Assembly: GCA_945860955.1 (NCBI GenBank)
Contig: CAMATH010000050.1
Coordinates: forward strand, 1-55,343
Direction of reading: 5' to 3'
Source of the DNA: Planctomicrobium piriforme
GTDB taxonomy: Bacteria; Planctomycetota; Planctomycetia; Planctomycetales; Planctomycetaceae
Length of the DNA: 55,343 nt
A program made the translations under genes and the position numbers. Shown piece by piece: positions 17,280 to 25,557 of the stretch (its first letter is position 1; each line of letters starts with the position of its first letter). The notes beneath the pieces were generated by a model that saw only the letters and a list, made by a program, of their open reading frames with translations, searched no databases and was not told the origin of the DNA.

Positions 17280-19100
17280 ATGGAAGTCGCCTTGCGGGAT
17301 TGTCCGGCGTGCAGCGCCGTGATCATGGGGAACGAGACAGTCTGCCCAGACTGTGGTGCGGAACTGCACGCCTTCGCGGCTCCCGCGGCTCCCCCGCCTC
17401 CGCCCGTATCACCCATGGTCGCCTCGCGTGGCGGCCGGGTCGCAGCCGCCGAAACTCCCTGCCCCGGATGCGGCATGATGCTCCCGCCGGGAGTCCTTCG
17501 CTGCCGTGACTGTGGGGCGTTCACCACGCTCGAAGTCGAACAGGCCGCGATGGCCAAGATGGCGAGCCGAATGTACGGCGGGACGGGCGGTGCCCCGGTC
17601 ACGGGTGTCCCCAGTCAGTTTGGCACCGGCTTTTCGAACAGTGGATTCTCCACTGTCGCTGACGACGATGACTTTGATCTGAATCCGAATTTCGGCTTCG
17701 CGGAAAGCACGATTACCAGCGACTTCTCCGTGCCGCTGATGGGGGATTCGACCGTCGCGTCGGAGTCCGATTTCGAGATGCCGGCCGTCGGGGGAGGGGG
17801 TTACGACCTGACCGAGTCCTCCCCGGCTCTCGAAACATCTGCGGCACCAGTTGTTCCCGTCGTCCCGGTTGTTCCCCCCTTGACGGTCGCGGTGGAAGAG
17901 ATTCCGATCGCCGAACCGGAGCCTGCCGCGCCAGCCGGTGGAGAGTCACGTGACCAGCGAGTCACCGAGGCCACCAGCGACGTCGATCATTCGGTCAACA
18001 CCGCGGGCGAGGCACTGCTGAATACCGCGCTCGAAGAGCAATCGGAATCGCAGAACCGAGCCAAAGGAGGCCGACGCAAACTGCGCAGCCAAACCATGGC
18101 GGTGGCCCCTGGCCGATTTCTGGTGTTTTGTCCGAAGGGACATCGGGTCCAGGTTCAGGAAAAGCACCGCGGTCGCACCGGTCGTTGCCCCAACTGCAAA
18201 ACGATGTTCTTCGTCCCGATGGCGGAGACCAGTCAGACCTCGGGCGAAACCGGGACACCCTCCGATGTGGCACCGGCTGCCGCTCCTGATGCGCCTGCCG
18301 CTTCCGCTCCGGGCTACACGAAATGGGTGACCGATGTGTTGCTGCATCGGATGGTCCCCAAAAACCTGAAGCTGCTTCCCGCCAGTTTGCTGGCCGACGG
18401 TTTGCCAGTGGACCTGGGAGTCGCGGCGGACCACATTCTGGTAGCGGTTCTGTTCAACGGCGGTGGGCCGTTCCGCTCGATGCAGGAGCCGAAGCAGAAG
18501 GCTGCCAACCGCAAGACGCTTCTGGAGCATCTGGCGGCGAACAAAGCGCTCGTCGAACTCAAGCTCCCGGCGCAGCACACCCTGTCGCGAGATCACTTGC
18601 AGCAGTTGCGAATCGTTCAACCCTCGATTCCGACCGAGGAATCGGTTTTCGCGGACGTACCTGTGTTTGGAGAGGGACGCATCGCCGTGCGGGTCAGCAG
18701 CCTCGACACCCCCAGTGACCGGGCGTACCTGTCGTTCACACTGGGACAGTTCCGGCAGTTTTCCGAGGCACTGGGCGAAACGTTCGGGTTGGCCGACTTC
18801 GGATCCGGGACCGCGATTCCGATGCAGGACGAGTTTGTCGAGATGAAGTGTCACTACAGCGACACTCTCATGCAGACCGTTACCGCCGCCCGGCTTCCGT
18901 ACTACAAGGCCGATACCACTCGGAAACTCCAGGTGCTGGGACACCAGTGCGAAAAGTGCGGCCTGATTGTCAGTGAAGACAGCCGAAAGAAGGAAAAGGT
19001 CGGCGGAAAAAATCCCGACAGCGTCGCGAAGTCGAAGTGCCCGAAATGCAAAGCGAAGATGGGCAATCACACGCTGTTTGGGTTCCCGACGGGGTCGTAG
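17280..19100 (+). CDS. Multi-zinc-ribbon protein of unknown function
   Basis: The start MEVALRDCPACSAV is chosen because the first ribbon begins at once and GGAG lies about 10 bases upstream; the frame is open 15 codons earlier. There are four cysteine pairs that look like zinc ribbons. They are C8-C11/C22-C25, C61-C64/C75-C78, a third near residue 285 (CPKGH..CPNC) and a fourth at the C-terminus (CEKCG...CPKCKAKMG). Ribbons 1 and 2 are separated by a Pro/Ala linker, and a long acidic low-complexity tract joins ribbons 2 and 3. A folded region of about 250 residues before the last ribbon contains no motif I can name. There is no signal peptide, so a cytoplasmic scaffold or nucleic-acid or protein-binding role is possible but unproven. 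Confidence 0.7.
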   Translation: MEVALRDCPACSAVIMGNETVCPDCGAELHAFAAPAAPPPPPVSPMVASRGGRVAAAETPCPGCGMMLPPGVLRCRDCGAFTTLEVEQAAMAKMASRMYGGTGGAPVTGVPSQFGTGFSNSGFSTVADDDDFDLNPNFGFAESTITSDFSVPLMGDSTVASESDFEMPAVGGGGYDLTESSPALETSAAPVVPVVPVVPPLTVAVEEIPIAEPEPAAPAGGESRDQRVTEATSDVDHSVNTAGEALLNTALEEQSESQNRAKGGRRKLRSQTMAVAPGRFLVFCPKGHRVQVQEKHRGRTGRCPNCKTMFFVPMAETSQTSGETGTPSDVAPAAAPDAPAASAPGYTKWVTDVLLHRMVPKNLKLLPASLLADGLPVDLGVAADHILVAVLFNGGGPFRSMQEPKQKAANRKTLLEHLAANKALVELKLPAQHTLSRDHLQQLRIVQPSIPTEESVFADVPVFGEGRIAVRVSSLDTPSDRAYLSFTLGQFRQFSEALGETFGLADFGSGTAIPMQDEFVEMKCHYSDTLMQTVTAARLPYYKADTTRKLQVLGHQCEKCGLIVSEDSRKKEKVGGKNPDSVAKSKCPKCKAKMGNHTLFGFPTGS

Positions 19101-19170
19101 CGCGGTTCAGGTTCGTTTCTGGTGAAGCGGCTTCGCAGTCTCCACGCCGCGTCTGTCGTGATTCCGTTGA

Positions 19171-21015
19171 TCACTCGCCGCTCGTGTTTTCCACGAAGCT
19201 CCGGCACAGTTCGGCGTACTGCCCGCCGTGCGCCACCAGTTCGTCGTGTGTCCCCCGTTCGACAATTCGCCCCTGACTGAGAACCAGCACGACGTCGGCG
19301 TGCCGAATGGTACTGAGGCGGTGGGCGACGACGAAACTGGTTCGTCCCGTGAGCAATTTCGCGAGCGCCCGCTGAATTCGAACTTCGGTCAGTGTGTCGA
19401 TCGCGCTGGTCGCTTCGTCGAGAATCAGGATCCGTGGGTCGGCCAGCATCGCCCGGGCGAAACAGACCAATTGCCGCTGACCCAGCGATAGCTTGGCTCC
19501 GCGCTCTCCCACCACGGTATCGAATCCATCCACCAGGGATTCAAACACATCCAGGCAATCCAGCCGTCGCGCGGCGTCGATCACCTCGGCGTCGCTCGCC
19601 CCAGGCTTTCCCACGCGGATGTTCTCCTTCACCGTCCCTGTGAAGAGAAAATTGTGCTGGAGAACGATCCCCATCTGGTGATGCAACGAGTCCCCCGTCA
19701 CGTCACACAGGTTGTATCCATCAATACAGACGGTTCCCTGAGGTGCCTGATAAAACTTCGCGATCAGGCTGATGATGGTGGTTTTCCCGGAACCGGTTTG
19801 CCCCACCAGGGCCACCGTCTGACCGGCGCGAATCTCGAATGAGACGTCGTGCAGAACCGGCCGTTCAGGCAGGTAGCCGAACGTGACGTTTTGGAATTCG
19901 ACCCGTCCTTGAATCGCGGGGAGTTCCACCGCCTCGGAAGAGTCGCTCCACTCGGGAGGGGTGTCGATCAACTGAAAGACCCGTTCAGCCCCGGCCATCG
20001 CCGTCAGTGCCTGGTTGTACTGGTTTCCCAGCATCTGAATCGGATTGAAGAAAATATTGGCCAGGAAAAAGAACTGGATCAGGTCGCCGGGGGCCATTCC
20101 CGGGTCGGCGTACAGCACGCGATAACCACCGATCAGCAACAGTGCCGCGATAAAAAGCTGCGCGTTCGTCTCCAGCAGCGGCATGAAGACTCCCGCGGTC
20201 CGTGTCGCCCGCATGTTGTACCGGGCATGATCACGAATGAGGTCGCCAAACAGCTCGGCGTTCAAGTCTTGACGTACGAATCCCTGTGTGACCCGAATGC
20301 CGTTGACCGACTCGGCGAGTGTTCCGGTCACACGGCTGAAGCTCTCTTGAATCGCGCGGTACGCGCGGCTCAGGCGTTTGCGAAAGTAGCGATTCAACGC
20401 CCACATCGCCGGGGTCATCGCGAGTACGAACAGGAACATCACCCAGTCGTAGTACAGCATGAAGATCGCCGAGACGATCATCTGACCCGCCCCGACCAGC
20501 GTGACAAACAGCACATCCTGAACCCCGACCCGCATCGCCTCGCAGTCCGAGGTCACCCGACTGATGATCCTGCCGATCTTGGTGCGGTTGTACCATTCCA
20601 TCGGCATCTTCTGGATGTGTCCGAAAATCTCCTGCTGAAGGTCGTGGACCACCGCTTCACCGAGTTCGAGCGCGAACCGTTGTCGAAAGTGAAAATTCAA
20701 ATTGGTCCACATCGAAAGGACCAGCAACCCCCCCGCCCCCAGCAGCACCGACGAAAACGGGGCATGTCCGGCAATCGGGCCGTTGATGACCGAGCCAATG
20801 GTCCAGGCGACCAGCGGCAATTGAATCGATCGGACCAGCACGGTGAACAGCACCCAGTTCCGCCGCCGCGCGTACGGTTTGGTGTAGGAGTAGAGTCGGC
20901 GGATCAGGCCAAAGTCGAGTGGCCGTTCCCGCGCCTCCCGCTCTGGATCGCGGCGGATATTCGTCAAGGAGACGCCGCGGCCACCTGGGTCGGCGGTCAA
21001 AGGTACGGTCGACAT
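19171..21015 (-). CDS. MsbA-like ABC exporter (fused permease-ATPase)
   Basis: The 614-residue half-transporter begins at MSTVPLTADPGG, after a frame open 31 codons upstream that looks non-coding. A type I exporter membrane domain of six helices (about 55-330) is followed by a nucleotide-binding domain. The latter has Walker A GQTGSGKTTII, a Q-loop, the signature LSLGQRQL, Walker B ILILDEATSAID and an H-loop in VVAHRLSTIR. It is expected to act as a homodimer exporting lipids or drugs. The N-terminal 50 residues before the first helix are cytoplasmic and charged. It is convergent with the zinc-ribbon gene (70 bases), and about 590 bases separate it from the DUF1501 gene transcribed away from it. 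Confidence 0.9.
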   Translation of the reverse strand: MSTVPLTADPGGRGVSLTNIRRDPEREARERPLDFGLIRRLYSYTKPYARRRNWVLFTVLVRSIQLPLVAWTIGSVINGPIAGHAPFSSVLLGAGGLLVLSMWTNLNFHFRQRFALELGEAVVHDLQQEIFGHIQKMPMEWYNRTKIGRIISRVTSDCEAMRVGVQDVLFVTLVGAGQMIVSAIFMLYYDWVMFLFVLAMTPAMWALNRYFRKRLSRAYRAIQESFSRVTGTLAESVNGIRVTQGFVRQDLNAELFGDLIRDHARYNMRATRTAGVFMPLLETNAQLFIAALLLIGGYRVLYADPGMAPGDLIQFFFLANIFFNPIQMLGNQYNQALTAMAGAERVFQLIDTPPEWSDSSEAVELPAIQGRVEFQNVTFGYLPERPVLHDVSFEIRAGQTVALVGQTGSGKTTIISLIAKFYQAPQGTVCIDGYNLCDVTGDSLHHQMGIVLQHNFLFTGTVKENIRVGKPGASDAEVIDAARRLDCLDVFESLVDGFDTVVGERGAKLSLGQRQLVCFARAMLADPRILILDEATSAIDTLTEVRIQRALAKLLTGRTSFVVAHRLSTIRHADVVLVLSQGRIVERGTHDELVAHGGQYAELCRSFVENTSGE

Positions 21016-21603
21016 GGAACCTGCGAAAGTGAATTCGAACGCCGAAGTATGCCCCGGATTATTACACTGTATTCGTGGTTGACGCCATGGCGGTGGAGCC
21101 TGAGCCATCCAGAATGTTCCATGAACGACCTGGTGAGTCCACCGACCGGATGACAGTTCGTCGCAGCGGCCAGTTCACCGCGTTCTGGGTCGGGCGTCTC
21201 TGCTCTCAGAACAGTTCGGCGAATGGGCGGACTATGAACGTGCTGGCAATGCGGCAGCGCCTCGGGTTGTTCGTATGGCCCAGGGGCGCGTTTATTCGCA
21301 TCGAACGCACATCGGGGCCGGCACTCAGAGAGTGCCGCCTACGTAGCCCGCATTTTCTAAATGCGCGGCCCGCTGGGCGGGCGCGAGGACCGGGCCACCC
21401 ACCAGCCGCCATCCGGCTTTCGCAAAACCCCTTCCGACTCGGGCGCAATGTCTCGATTTCGGCCGTGTGGACTATAAAATCCACGCTTCCCTCCCCCTAT
21501 CGCACCTGCCGCGCAAGAACCCGTCGATACGACATGCATATTCCACCGTGGCGGATTTTCAGGATTATTGTCAGGACTCGACTGGTTTGGGACAATTGCC
21601 GCC
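21016..21603. other. Divergent intergenic region with repeat remnants
   Basis: Nearly 590 bases between the ABC exporter and the DUF1501 gene. It holds a 38-base element (21305-21342) that recurs at 52179-52216, and a short hairpin GCCCGC/GCGGGC near 21368. Only short shadow-like open frames are present. A TATAAA at about 21474 might belong to a promoter for the DUF1501 gene, but no matching -35 is clear. Confidence 0.5.
21305..21342 (+). repeat. Interspersed repeat copy, CACTC-GAGAGTG family
   Basis: Thirty-eight bases that match 52179-52216 at 31 positions. The core GCACTCxGAGAGTGC forms a small hairpin in both copies and is followed by a similar CxxxCTAC end. It is a decayed interspersed repeat. 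Confidence 0.5.
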
Positions 21604-23001
21604 ATGATCTCCATCACATTCGCCACACGCCGTGAGTTCCTGCAAGCCGCCTCGGGTGGGTTCGGGGCAGTCGCGCTCGCGGGTCTGTTGAATGACGCCC
21701 GGGGGGATGTGGTCGACCCGCTGGCCCCGCGTCCGGGTCATTTCCCCGCGAAGGCCGACCGGGTCATCTTCCTGTATTCGACCGGAGGAGTCTCGCAGGT
21801 CGATACATTCGACCATAAGCCGCAGCTTGCCGCCGACCACGGCAAGAAGATTACCGCTTCGCGCTGGCTGAACAAACCCGGTCAGTTCGAACGGTTTCTC
21901 ATCCGGCCCCGCTGGCCGTTTCGTCAATACGGCCAGAGTGGCACGTGGGTCAGCGATCTATTTCCGCATCTGGGATCGGTCATCGACGATGTCTGCGTGC
22001 TGAACGCGATGCACTGCGAAAGTGACGGACACGACAAGGCGACACTCGCGGCTCATACCGGTTCCGCCCAGTTCGCCCGTCCGAGTGCCGGGGCCTGGGT
22101 GAGTTACGGATTGGGAACGGTCAACAAGAATCTCCCGTCGTTCATGGTGATTGCACCAACGGCTCCCTACGCCGGCGCGACGACGTGGGGGAGCGACTTT
22201 CTCCCCGCCTGTCACCAGGGGACGCATGTCGTTCCGGGGAACGAGCCACTGCCGAATTTGAAGCCGCGGGTTCCCGGTGTAGAATTGCAGCGGCTGGAGC
22301 TAGACCTGCTGGCCAAGCTCAATCGCGGGCATCTCGAACGGCGGGCCGCCGACCAGGCGCTCGACGCACGAGTGCGATCCTTCGAAACCGCGTTCGGAAT
22401 GCAGCGTGAAGCTCCGGAGGCGTTTGACTTCTCGGGGGAAACCGAGGCGACGCTCAAACTGTACGGCCTCGAACGGGGTGCGACGTCGGGGTTTGGCTGG
22501 CAGTGTCTGGTCGCCCGCCGACTGGCCGAACGGGGCGTGCGGTTCCTGGAGTTGATTGACGTCGGTTCCAGTTCCAACTGGGATTCGCACGGCAACATGG
22601 CCGACCACGAACGGCTGGCAAAAGCGATCGATCAACCCATCGCCGCCCTGCTGACCGATCTGAAGCAGCGGGGGATGCTGGAGCGAACGCTGGTTGTCTG
22701 GACAACGGAATTTGGTCGGACCCCCTTTCATCAACAGGCCGATCACGCGGGACGGGAACATCACAACCTGGTGTTTTCCTCGTGGATGGCGGGAGGGGGA
22801 GTGAAAGGGGGCTTTGTCCACGGGAAATCCGACGAATACGGGATTCTCCCGGCCGAGGGGGCCGTCCACACCCACGATCTGCACGCCACCATCCTGCATC
22901 TGCTGGGGATCGACCACGAACGACTGACCTATCGCCACGCCGGCCGCGATTATCGGCTGACCGACATTGCCGGCCAGGTGGTGGAAGAGATTCTGGCATG
23001 A
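21604..23001 (+). CDS. DUF1501 protein with Tat signal
   Basis: The 465-residue protein starts MISITFATRREFLQAASGGF, a twin-arginine signal (Arg9-Arg10), so export in folded form is inferred. The body matches DUF1501, a branch of the alkaline-phosphatase/sulfatase fold. Recognisable pieces are FLYSTGGVSQVDTFDHKP, DGHDKATLAAHTGS, the VVWTTEFGRTPF block and HTHDLHATILHLLGID near the end; the Asp/His clusters would bind metals in that fold. The DUF1501 gene usually sits directly downstream of a DUF1549/DUF1553 gene on the same strand. Here the DUF1549 genes face it in the opposite direction. Function is unknown, though a role in handling sulfated or phosphorylated polymers has been proposed for the group. 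Confidence 0.9.
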   Translation: MISITFATRREFLQAASGGFGAVALAGLLNDARGDVVDPLAPRPGHFPAKADRVIFLYSTGGVSQVDTFDHKPQLAADHGKKITASRWLNKPGQFERFLIRPRWPFRQYGQSGTWVSDLFPHLGSVIDDVCVLNAMHCESDGHDKATLAAHTGSAQFARPSAGAWVSYGLGTVNKNLPSFMVIAPTAPYAGATTWGSDFLPACHQGTHVVPGNEPLPNLKPRVPGVELQRLELDLLAKLNRGHLERRAADQALDARVRSFETAFGMQREAPEAFDFSGETEATLKLYGLERGATSGFGWQCLVARRLAERGVRFLELIDVGSSSNWDSHGNMADHERLAKAIDQPIAALLTDLKQRGMLERTLVVWTTEFGRTPFHQQADHAGREHHNLVFSSWMAGGGVKGGFVHGKSDEYGILPAEGAVHTHDLHATILHLLGIDHERLTYRHAGRDYRLTDIAGQVVEEILA

Positions 23002-23023
23002 GTGGCGCTTCGGCACCACGTGT

Positions 23024-23195
23024 TATACTCCACGCGGCTTGAATTCAGACGTTGGACACTGGCCGCCGTAGGACGGGTCTCTGACCCGTCCGGAGCGGCA
23101 GCATCTTAACCGCATCACCAAGCACCATTTTGGGCGGACGGGTCAGAGACCCGTCCTACTAAGCCAACGTCTCGTTTTCGGCCGCGTGGAGAATA
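23024..23195. repeat. Nested inverted repeat between convergent genes
   Basis: An outer inverted repeat pairs 23024-23055 with 23164-23195 (32 bases, about 8 mismatches). An inner perfect 25-base inverted repeat pairs 23068-23092 with 23135-23159. Each inner arm is itself a hairpin (GGACGGGTC, TCT loop, GACCCGTCC). The element lies between the convergent DUF1501 and DUF1549 genes and may act as a terminator or be a small non-autonomous mobile element. Confidence 0.6.
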
Positions 23196-23221
23196 GCGCC
23201 CGAGAATCACGCGTCAGAAAA

Positions 23222-25483
23222 TCAGTGGTTGAACAGGAACTCGCGGGAGTTCAGCAGAACCCACAGCAGATCTTCAACCGCCGGTTGCCGCTGGGGAGCC
23301 AATTCAATCAGCGCGACAGCATCGAACCTTTCGGCATCGGTCGGAAACCGGGACAGCGTTCGCAGATAGAGGTCGTCCACGATCTCGGTCGGAGGTTTGT
23401 TTTCCTTCACCAGACTGGCGACCACTCCCTCGGGCTGCGCGATCGCCTGTTGTACTTCGGGGGCGAACAGCAGAAACAGCACCTGCGACAGATTGGGTTC
23501 CAACCGGGTTTCACAGACGCACGGCGTGTCGCGTTTCGAGCGGCCAAAGATATCGAGGAAGTCGTTCTGTTCGAATTCGTTGGGGATCTGCAGCGCCCGG
23601 GTCGCCGTTGGAAACTGATTGAATTTCGTCTTGTGGCCGGTCGCCGCGTCGATCGCGTCAAGCAAGACATGCGGCGCGAGACGCTGCGGAATATGACGGG
23701 CGTAGTTCTGCCGGTCTCCCGCGTTCTCGTCCCGTGGCAGGGAACTTAAGCCATAGACCCGCGATGACAGAATCATCTTCGTCAGTCGCTTGATGTCGTA
23801 CCCACCGGCGACGAATTCCATCGCCAGAGCGTCGAGCAGCAGAGGGTTGGTCGCGGGGTTGGTCGCCCGTTGATCATCCACCGGTTCCACCAGTCCCCGC
23901 GTCAAGTAATGGCCCCACAGCCGATTGACGAGGGTTCGGGCGAAGTACGGGTTCTCGGGAGCGGTCAGCCAATCGACCAGTTTGACGCGCGGATCTTCCC
24001 CTTTGACATACGGAACTTCCACGCCGCCAAACGCCCGGGGGACCAGCTCCTGTCCGGTGCGGGGATGCATCGTCGCACCTTCGTCCTTCACGCCGACAGT
24101 TTTCACCGTCCCGTAGGGCATCGCGTCGACCCGCGCGAAAAATGCCGCGAACCGCCAATAGTCTTCCTGGGCGATTCGCTCCAGGGGATGGTTGTGGCAA
24201 TTGGCGCACGAAACGCGCATTCCCAGAAACACCTGGCAAGTGTCTTCGACACGGTTTTGAGGCGAATTGAGCTGGCGATACCAGTCGATTTGAGGCTGTT
24301 CTTCGAGCTTGCCGGTGACGGCGATCAGCGAGCGGGCGAACTGATCGAACCGCATGTTCGTGGCGAACGCGGTCCGCAGCCACTCGGTGAACTTCACACT
24401 GTTCTCCTGCTGCGCGCCGTCGTTCTGGCGATTCCGCAGGATGTCGCCCCACTTCTGTCCCCAGAAGAGTGCGTATTCCGGACGTTCGAGAAGCCGGTCG
24501 ATCAGGCGGGTTCGTTTGTCTGAACTGGTATCCGCGAGGAATTCGCGGACTTCCTGAGGGGTCGGCAGCGTGCCGATCGTGTCGAGGGAAATGCGTCGCA
24601 GAAAAACCGCGTCACTCGCTGGCGGACTGGGGGCGATTCCCAGCTTCTTCCACCGGGCGAGCGCCAGTTCGTCAATCCGGTTCACCGGAGAAAAGTCGGC
24701 GTACAGGTCAAGGGAGAGATTCGCCCGATAGGGAACGAGCCACCGCGAAATCGCCACCGCCCCCTGATATCGCACCGCGATAGCGCCTTCCCCCGCTCCG
24801 CCGAGCAGTTTGACCTGGCCGGTCGGAGCGACCTCGAGCAGACCGGGATGCTGGTTCAAATACTCGGTGGTCGCAGTGACATCGCGTGTTGAACCATCGA
24901 AGTAATGGGCGGTCACCTGGAGGGAACCGGTCTGACCCGCGACCCCGACCTGTTCGCCAGGTTCGACCACAATGTGTGCTAGAGTGGGAGCCGAATCGCT
25001 TCCCCAGGGAGTGCCGGCCGCGATCCACTCAGACAGGAGCCGATAAGCCGACGAATCGGCGTCAAACCGCGCTCCACCACCGTGGGGAACCTGGGCCGTC
25101 GCTTTGCGAAGCAGCAGCGACTCCCCCGGCGCGCTCCACGAGACGCGGCGTCCGAGACCAACTTCCGAAATGGCAGCGAAGTCGGCGGCGGGATCGAAGC
25201 CAAACAGCGAGAGTTTGAAACCGTTTTGCCCGTTGGCCCGCCCGTGACAGCCACCACTGTTGCAGCCGTGGCGGGTGAGCAGGGGGAGGATGTCGATGAC
25301 GAAATGTGGCTCGGGAATCGCTGGTTCCGCTGCGGCGACATTCGTCTGCGCGGCGGCGGTCACGGGGGGATCGGCGTGGATTGTGCCGACTGTCGCGACT
25401 TGCGCTACGATCCACAGGCACGCGGTGGGGGAGAACCGCAGTCGAACCCGAACACTCTTGGGGAGGTTGGTGGCGAGTGCCAT
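23222..25483 (-). CDS. DUF1549/DUF1553 protein with Big2 domain
   Basis: Starting at MALATNLPKSV gives 753 residues; the frame upstream lacks features. After a signal peptide (about 1-36) comes a c-type-cytochrome-like motif CNSGGCHG (74-81) whose spacing differs from CXXCH. A bacterial Ig-like domain (about 168-250, with VTAHYFDGSTRDVTATTEY) is followed by DUF1549 (about 265-470), which includes the second heme-like motif CANCHNHPLE. DUF1553 (about 500-740) comes last, with NPATNPLLLDALA and the C-terminal LLWVLLNSREFLFNH, an unusually constant family ending. Such proteins are exported and highly paralogous in planctomycetes. The larger PSD1 protein gene lies 75 bases upstream in the same direction, so the two are likely co-transcribed. 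Confidence 0.9.
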   Translation of the reverse strand: MALATNLPKSVRVRLRFSPTACLWIVAQVATVGTIHADPPVTAAAQTNVAAAEPAIPEPHFVIDILPLLTRHGCNSGGCHGRANGQNGFKLSLFGFDPAADFAAISEVGLGRRVSWSAPGESLLLRKATAQVPHGGGARFDADSSAYRLLSEWIAAGTPWGSDSAPTLAHIVVEPGEQVGVAGQTGSLQVTAHYFDGSTRDVTATTEYLNQHPGLLEVAPTGQVKLLGGAGEGAIAVRYQGAVAISRWLVPYRANLSLDLYADFSPVNRIDELALARWKKLGIAPSPPASDAVFLRRISLDTIGTLPTPQEVREFLADTSSDKRTRLIDRLLERPEYALFWGQKWGDILRNRQNDGAQQENSVKFTEWLRTAFATNMRFDQFARSLIAVTGKLEEQPQIDWYRQLNSPQNRVEDTCQVFLGMRVSCANCHNHPLERIAQEDYWRFAAFFARVDAMPYGTVKTVGVKDEGATMHPRTGQELVPRAFGGVEVPYVKGEDPRVKLVDWLTAPENPYFARTLVNRLWGHYLTRGLVEPVDDQRATNPATNPLLLDALAMEFVAGGYDIKRLTKMILSSRVYGLSSLPRDENAGDRQNYARHIPQRLAPHVLLDAIDAATGHKTKFNQFPTATRALQIPNEFEQNDFLDIFGRSKRDTPCVCETRLEPNLSQVLFLLFAPEVQQAIAQPEGVVASLVKENKPPTEIVDDLYLRTLSRFPTDAERFDAVALIELAPQRQPAVEDLLWVLLNSREFLFNH

Positions 25484-25557
25484 GGGATTCACTGGGGTTG
25501 AGTGATGGGGGGGACGGCAGGGGGCTGACGCCGCCCCGCTCGCCTGACGTGTACGAA

